51,577 nucleotides of DNA from Sphingomonadaceae bacterium (lineage in GTDB: Bacteria; Pseudomonadota; Alphaproteobacteria; Sphingomonadales; Sphingomonadaceae): NCBI GenBank assembly GCA_030147805.1, contig JASBUR010000049.1:1-51577 (forward strand), read 5' to 3'. Shown here one piece after another: positions 43,131 to 51,577 of the stretch (within the stretch, counting starts at the first letter, position 1; the number at the start of each line of letters is the position of its first letter). A program made the translations under genes and the position numbers. The notes below the pieces were generated by a model. It saw only the letters and a list, made by a program, of their open reading frames with translations. It was not told the origin of the DNA and did not search any database.

Positions 43131-44420
43131 ATGAGTTCCGCTCCCGCACCTGTTGCGCCGTTTGATCGTCGTTACGTCCGCTACACCCTTTGGGTCTTGC
43201 TGGTCGTCTACATCCTCAACTTTCTCGATCGCCAGATCGTCAACATCCTCGCCGAGCCGATCAAGAACGACCTCGGGCTTTCGGACACCCAGGTCGGGCT
43301 GATGACCGGGCTGGCGTTTGCGCTCTTCTATGCGGTGCTGGGGATTCCGATCGCCCGCTATGCCGACGCGCCGCAGTCGAACCGCGTCGGCCTCATCTCG
43401 GTGTCGCTGGCGGTCTGGTCGGGAATGACCGTGCTCTGCGGCCTGGCGACCAACTTCGTCCAGCTGCTGCTCGCGCGCATCGGCGTGGGCGTGGGCGAGG
43501 CGGGGTGTACGCCGGCGGCACATTCGCTGATCACCGACACGGTCGAACCGGCGAAACGCGCCTCCTCGATCGCCTTCTACGGCCTCGGCATTCCCATCGG
43601 CGGCCTCCTCGGCATGGTGATCGGCGGATTCCTTGCCGATGCCTATGGCTGGCGCAGCGCCTTCGTCGTCGTCGGGTTGCCCGGCCTGCTGATGGCGCTG
43701 CTGGTGTGGTTCACGATGAAGGAGCCGCGGCGCTTCCGCGTCGTCACGGCGGCGGCCCCCGCGCCGCTCCGCGCCACCTTCAAGGAAGCGCTCGCGGAGA
43801 TTCGGGCGTCTCGGGCCTTCGTGCCGCTGACGATCGGCGGCGGCTTCGTCGCCTTTCTCGGCTACGGCAAGGGCGTCTGGACCACGATCTTCTTCCAGCG
43901 TACGCACGATCTCTCGCCCGGCGAGGTGGGCCTCTATCTCGGCATCGGCTACGGCGTCGCCGGCGTGATCGGCACCTGGCTCGGCGGATTCCTTGCCGAC
44001 CGCTTCGGCAGGCGCGACGCCCGCCATTATCTCACCGCGCCGATCGTGAGCATGGTCGTCGCTGCACCGCTGCTCTTCTGGTCCTATTCGGTCGACGACT
44101 GGCGCCTGGCGCTCGTCATCCTGTTCGTGCCGACGATCGCCAACTCGCTCTACTACGGCCCCGTCTACGCCTGCGCGCAGAGCTTGGTCAGCGCCCGCTC
44201 GCGCGCCGTCGCGGCGTCGATCATGGTCTTCGCGCAGAATCGGATCGGGCTTGGGCTCGGCCCGCTATTCTTCGGCCTGCTGTCCGACGCGCTGCGGCCG
44301 CTGGCCGGAGACGAAAGCGTGCGCTGGGTGCTCTTTGGCGCCGCCTTTCTTGGCGTCGTGCCGGCCTTCTTCTTCTGGCGCGCCAGCCGGTTTCTCAACG
44401 CCGAAATGAAGAACCGCTAG
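43131..44420 (+). CDS. MFS transporter, spinster-like
   Basis: This 429-residue carrier has twelve hydrophobic helices. NFLDRQIVNILAEPIKNDLG in helix 1 and GLAFALFYAVLGIPIARYAD after helix 2 are typical of the spinster-like or sugar-phosphate/aromatic acid branch of MFS that is common in sphingomonads. The internal repeat GGFLADAYG / GGFLADRFG marks the two halves. The substrate cannot be assigned from sequence or neighbours. The upstream 250 bases hold no recognisable gene or site. Confidence 0.88.
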   Translation: MSSAPAPVAPFDRRYVRYTLWVLLVVYILNFLDRQIVNILAEPIKNDLGLSDTQVGLMTGLAFALFYAVLGIPIARYADAPQSNRVGLISVSLAVWSGMTVLCGLATNFVQLLLARIGVGVGEAGCTPAAHSLITDTVEPAKRASSIAFYGLGIPIGGLLGMVIGGFLADAYGWRSAFVVVGLPGLLMALLVWFTMKEPRRFRVVTAAAPAPLRATFKEALAEIRASRAFVPLTIGGGFVAFLGYGKGVWTTIFFQRTHDLSPGEVGLYLGIGYGVAGVIGTWLGGFLADRFGRRDARHYLTAPIVSMVVAAPLLFWSYSVDDWRLALVILFVPTIANSLYYGPVYACAQSLVSARSRAVAASIMVFAQNRIGLGLGPLFFGLLSDALRPLAGDESVRWVLFGAAFLGVVPAFFFWRASRFLNAEMKNR

Positions 44421-44616
44421 GCGGCACCCCGGCGACGGCCGTGCGCGATCGTCGGCCGCGCGTTCGGCGCGTTGCCGTTCGCCGACAATCGCTACCCCAT
44501 TCGGGTGATTTGCGGTCGTGCCGAAGCCGCTAGCGTGCCGGGCGTTGCGTGCTCTTCCTCGATACCTCGTTCGTCGGGACGGACCCATCGCGACCCTAGG
44601 GGACGCTCCGACAACA

Positions 44617-44654
44617 GGCCGGAGGCGCGGAATCTCGCGCCTCCGGCCTTTATT
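44617..44654 (+). terminator. strong intrinsic terminator
   Basis: GGCCGGAGGCGCG (44617-44629), loop GAATCT, CGCGCCTCCGGCC (44636-44648) is a perfect 13-pair stem followed by TTTATT. It is on the plus strand, 196 bases after the MFS stop and 17 bases before the end of the convergent kinase gene. The long distance from the MFS gene leaves room for a long 3' untranslated region or a small RNA ending here. Confidence 0.85.
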
Positions 44655-44671
44655 CGGTGCCGCAGGTGTCG

Positions 44672-46731
44672 CTAGGCTGCGCAGTCGGCGATGGCGCGCA
44701 TGAGCGCGTCGGGATCGAAGGGCTTCGGCAGCACCAGTATGTCCTGCGGCCGGCTCGACAGGCTTTCGAGGTCGGCATAGCCGGTGACCAGCAGCGCGGG
44801 CAGCGTGGGACGCAGGTTGCGCACCAGCCGGATCACCTCGAGCCCAGACACCAGCGGCATCGCATAGTCGGTCACCACCAGGTCGAACGCATCGGGATCG
44901 CGCTCGAGGATGGCCAGCGCCTCGGCCCCGCCAGCAGCACTCGTCACCTCATGGCCCCCGTCGGCAAGGATTTCCCCGGTCACGGCGCGCACGTCGCGAT
45001 TGTCGTCGACCAGCAGGATCCGCAGGCGGCGTGTATGGCGCGGCGCCTCGCGGGGAGCGGCGGCGCGCGGCGGCGCCACGGCGACATCGCCGGCGGCGCG
45101 CGGCAGCCATATCTCGATCCGCGTGCCCTGGCCGACGACGCTGTCGATTCGCAACGTGCCGCCCGATTGCTGGGCAAAGCCATAGACCATCGAGAGGCCC
45201 AGCCCCGTGCCCTTGCCGACGTCCTTGGTCGTGAAGAAGGGCTCGGTCACCCGGTCGAGGATGCTCGCCGGGATGCCGATGCCGGTGTCGGTGACGGCGA
45301 TGACGACATAGTCGCCGCGCGTCAGCCCGATCTCGCCCCCCAGGTCGATCCGCCGGTTGTCGGCCGACACGACGATCGCGCCGCCATCGGGCATCGCGTC
45401 GCGCGCATTGATGACGAGGTTCATCAGCGCGAGTTCGAGCTGGCTCGGGTCGACATAGGCCGGCCACAGCGGTTCCTCGATGCGCCAGTCGACGCGCACG
45501 AGACCGCCCAGCGTATGCGACAGCAGGTCGCTCATCGAGGCGGGCAGGCCCGGCAACCGCACGACGCTCGGCTGAAGCTGCTGGCGGCGCGAGAAGGCGA
45601 GAAGCCGGCGGACGAGCTCGGCGCCCTGGTCGGCGGCATGCCGCGTCATGTCGAGGATGCGCCGCCCTTCGTCGGGGAGCTCGCATCGCCGTTCGATGAG
45701 GCCGAGGCCGCCCAGAACGGCGGCGAGCAGATTGTTGAAGTCGTGGGCGATTCCGCCCGTGAGCTTGCCGATCGCGTCCATCTTCTGGACCTGAAGCAGC
45801 TGGCCCTCGAGCTGCTTGCGCTCGCTGACGTCGAGCAACGTGCCGACGATTTCCTTGGGAGCACCGTCGGCGTCGAGCATGATGACCGACTGGTCGAGGA
45901 AATGGCGATAGCTGTCGTCGGCGCAGCGCCAGCGATATTCGGTGGCGACGACACCGCCGCTGCCATGCGATTTGCGGCTGGCGGCGGCATAGTCGCGATC
46001 GTCGGGATGGATGCGGGCGATCCACTCCTCGGGCGGCAGCTCGCCCTCGATACCGGTCAGCGATTCGAAGTTGCCGCCGACCAGCTGCGGTGCCGCGGCG
46101 GGGTCGCCCGCATCGCGAATGTAGAGCGCGATCGGCAGCGACCGGATGATGGCCGCCTGCTGCTCCTCGGCGCGGCGGAGCGCCTGCTCGGCGAGCAGCT
46201 TCTCGGTGTTGACGCGCAGATTCTCGTCGAGGAGGCGCTGCTCGCGTTCGGCCTTGCGCTGGATCTCGCGCGTTTTTTCGAACAGGTCGACGAAGACGGC
46301 GACCTTCGACCGGAGCACGAGCGGTTCGACCGGCTTGAACACATAGTCGACCGCGCCCATCGCATAGCCGCGCAGCAGATGGTCGTCCTCCTTGTTGACC
46401 GCCGACACGAAGATGATCGGTATGCGCTTCGACTGCTCGCGTTGCCGGATGATCTGCGCGGTCTCGTAGCCGTCGATGCCCGGCATGTAGACGTCGAGCA
46501 GGATGACCGCGAAATCGTCCTTCAGGAGGTGGCGCAGCGCTTCCTCGCCCGAGGTCGCGGTGACGACGTCGGCCACCTCCTCGAGCACCGTGGTCAGCGC
46601 GAGCAGGTTGCGCTCGTCGTCGTCGACGATCAGCACGCGCGCGCGCCGCTCGGCCGCCTCGCGCGGGCCGGCGGCGCCGGCAGCGGGACCCTTTACCACG
46701 CGGTCGAGCTTGAGCGGGGCGGGGGTCGCAC

Positions 46732-46735
<4 letters not shown>
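44672..46735 (-). CDS. hybrid sensor kinase: REC-PAS-HisKA-HATPase-REC
   Basis: This 687-residue soluble signalling protein begins with a receiver (about 33-148; acceptor D81 in [15 protein letters not shown]), then a coiled coil (about 150-195), a PAS domain (about 195-310, ending [14 protein letters not shown]), and a HisKA domain with H331 in [15 protein letters not shown] HATPase follows ([34 protein letters not shown]), then a C-terminal receiver (D623 in [12 protein letters not shown]). No membrane segment is seen. The start is TTG at 46735, overlapping the stop of the upstream giant kinase by four bases (TTGA), so the two are translationally coupled and probably form one phosphorelay. 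Confidence 0.9.

Positions 46736-51577
<4,842 letters not shown>

Overview
The window is GC-rich (roughly two thirds G+C), densely packed alphaproteobacterial chromosome, most likely from a sphingomonad (Sphingomonas or a close relative). Pointers to this are the GAAC-N7-GAAC type of LexA box in front of dinB, the palindromic repeats built on GTCATCCCCGCG...CGCGGGGATGAC, the TonB-dependent receptor with a long Pro/Ala/Thr-rich leader, and the gene order of the hut and type II secretion loci. No tRNA, rRNA, insertion sequence, phage gene or CRISPR array was seen. No gap between genes is longer than about 260 bases. The larger gaps (579-805, 40015-40266, 42880-43130, 44421-44671) hold, in order, a composite palindrome, a group of Pho-box-like repeats, nothing recognisable, and a strong terminator.

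Region by region. 1-2192: the end of a 3-hydroxyisobutyrate dehydrogenase gene, a palindromic repeat, an MltB-type lytic transglycosylase and a 51-residue orphan protein. 2273-9598: a complete histidine utilisation locus, with hutF-hutU-hutH-hutG-hutC on the minus strand, hutI divergent on the plus strand, and a perfect palindrome between them that looks like the HutC operator. It encodes the route His > urocanate > imidazolone propionate > formiminoglutamate > formylglutamate > Glu. 9691-17584: an exported M20-type amidohydrolase and a tripartite RND drug pump with a divergent TetR regulator and an inverted-repeat operator. 17678-20802: a 33-codon ORF with a very strong ribosome binding site, an SLC13-type carrier with RCK_C domains, and SOS-regulated dinB.

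20907-32258: a full type II secretion system (T2SS), gspO then gspC-N, almost every junction being an ATGA or TGATG overlap. It ends in a CTAG that is the stop codon of gspN on one strand and of a membrane diguanylate cyclase on the other. 34163-38607: a surface lipoprotein with a Ser/Thr-Pro linker and a beta-helix-like body, followed by a large TonB-dependent receptor. 38666-39993: a prolyl-4-hydroxylase-like 2-oxoglutarate oxygenase and phoB. 40015-40647: a regulatory region with three 11-base-period repeats resembling Pho boxes, then a small TPR lipoprotein. A further Pho-box-like site precedes the lipoprotein/receptor pair. My main hypothesis is that 20.9-40.6 kb is one functional neighbourhood in which the T2SS moves a lipoprotein to the surface to work with the TonB receptor under PhoB (phosphate) control.

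40644-51577: an orphan ParA-like ATPase, a fasciclin-domain protein, a soluble-type lytic transglycosylase, a spinster-type MFS carrier, and two translationally coupled signalling proteins. These are a REC-PAS-kinase-REC hybrid and a very large hybrid kinase with at least seven 92-residue HAMP repeats, cut by the window end.
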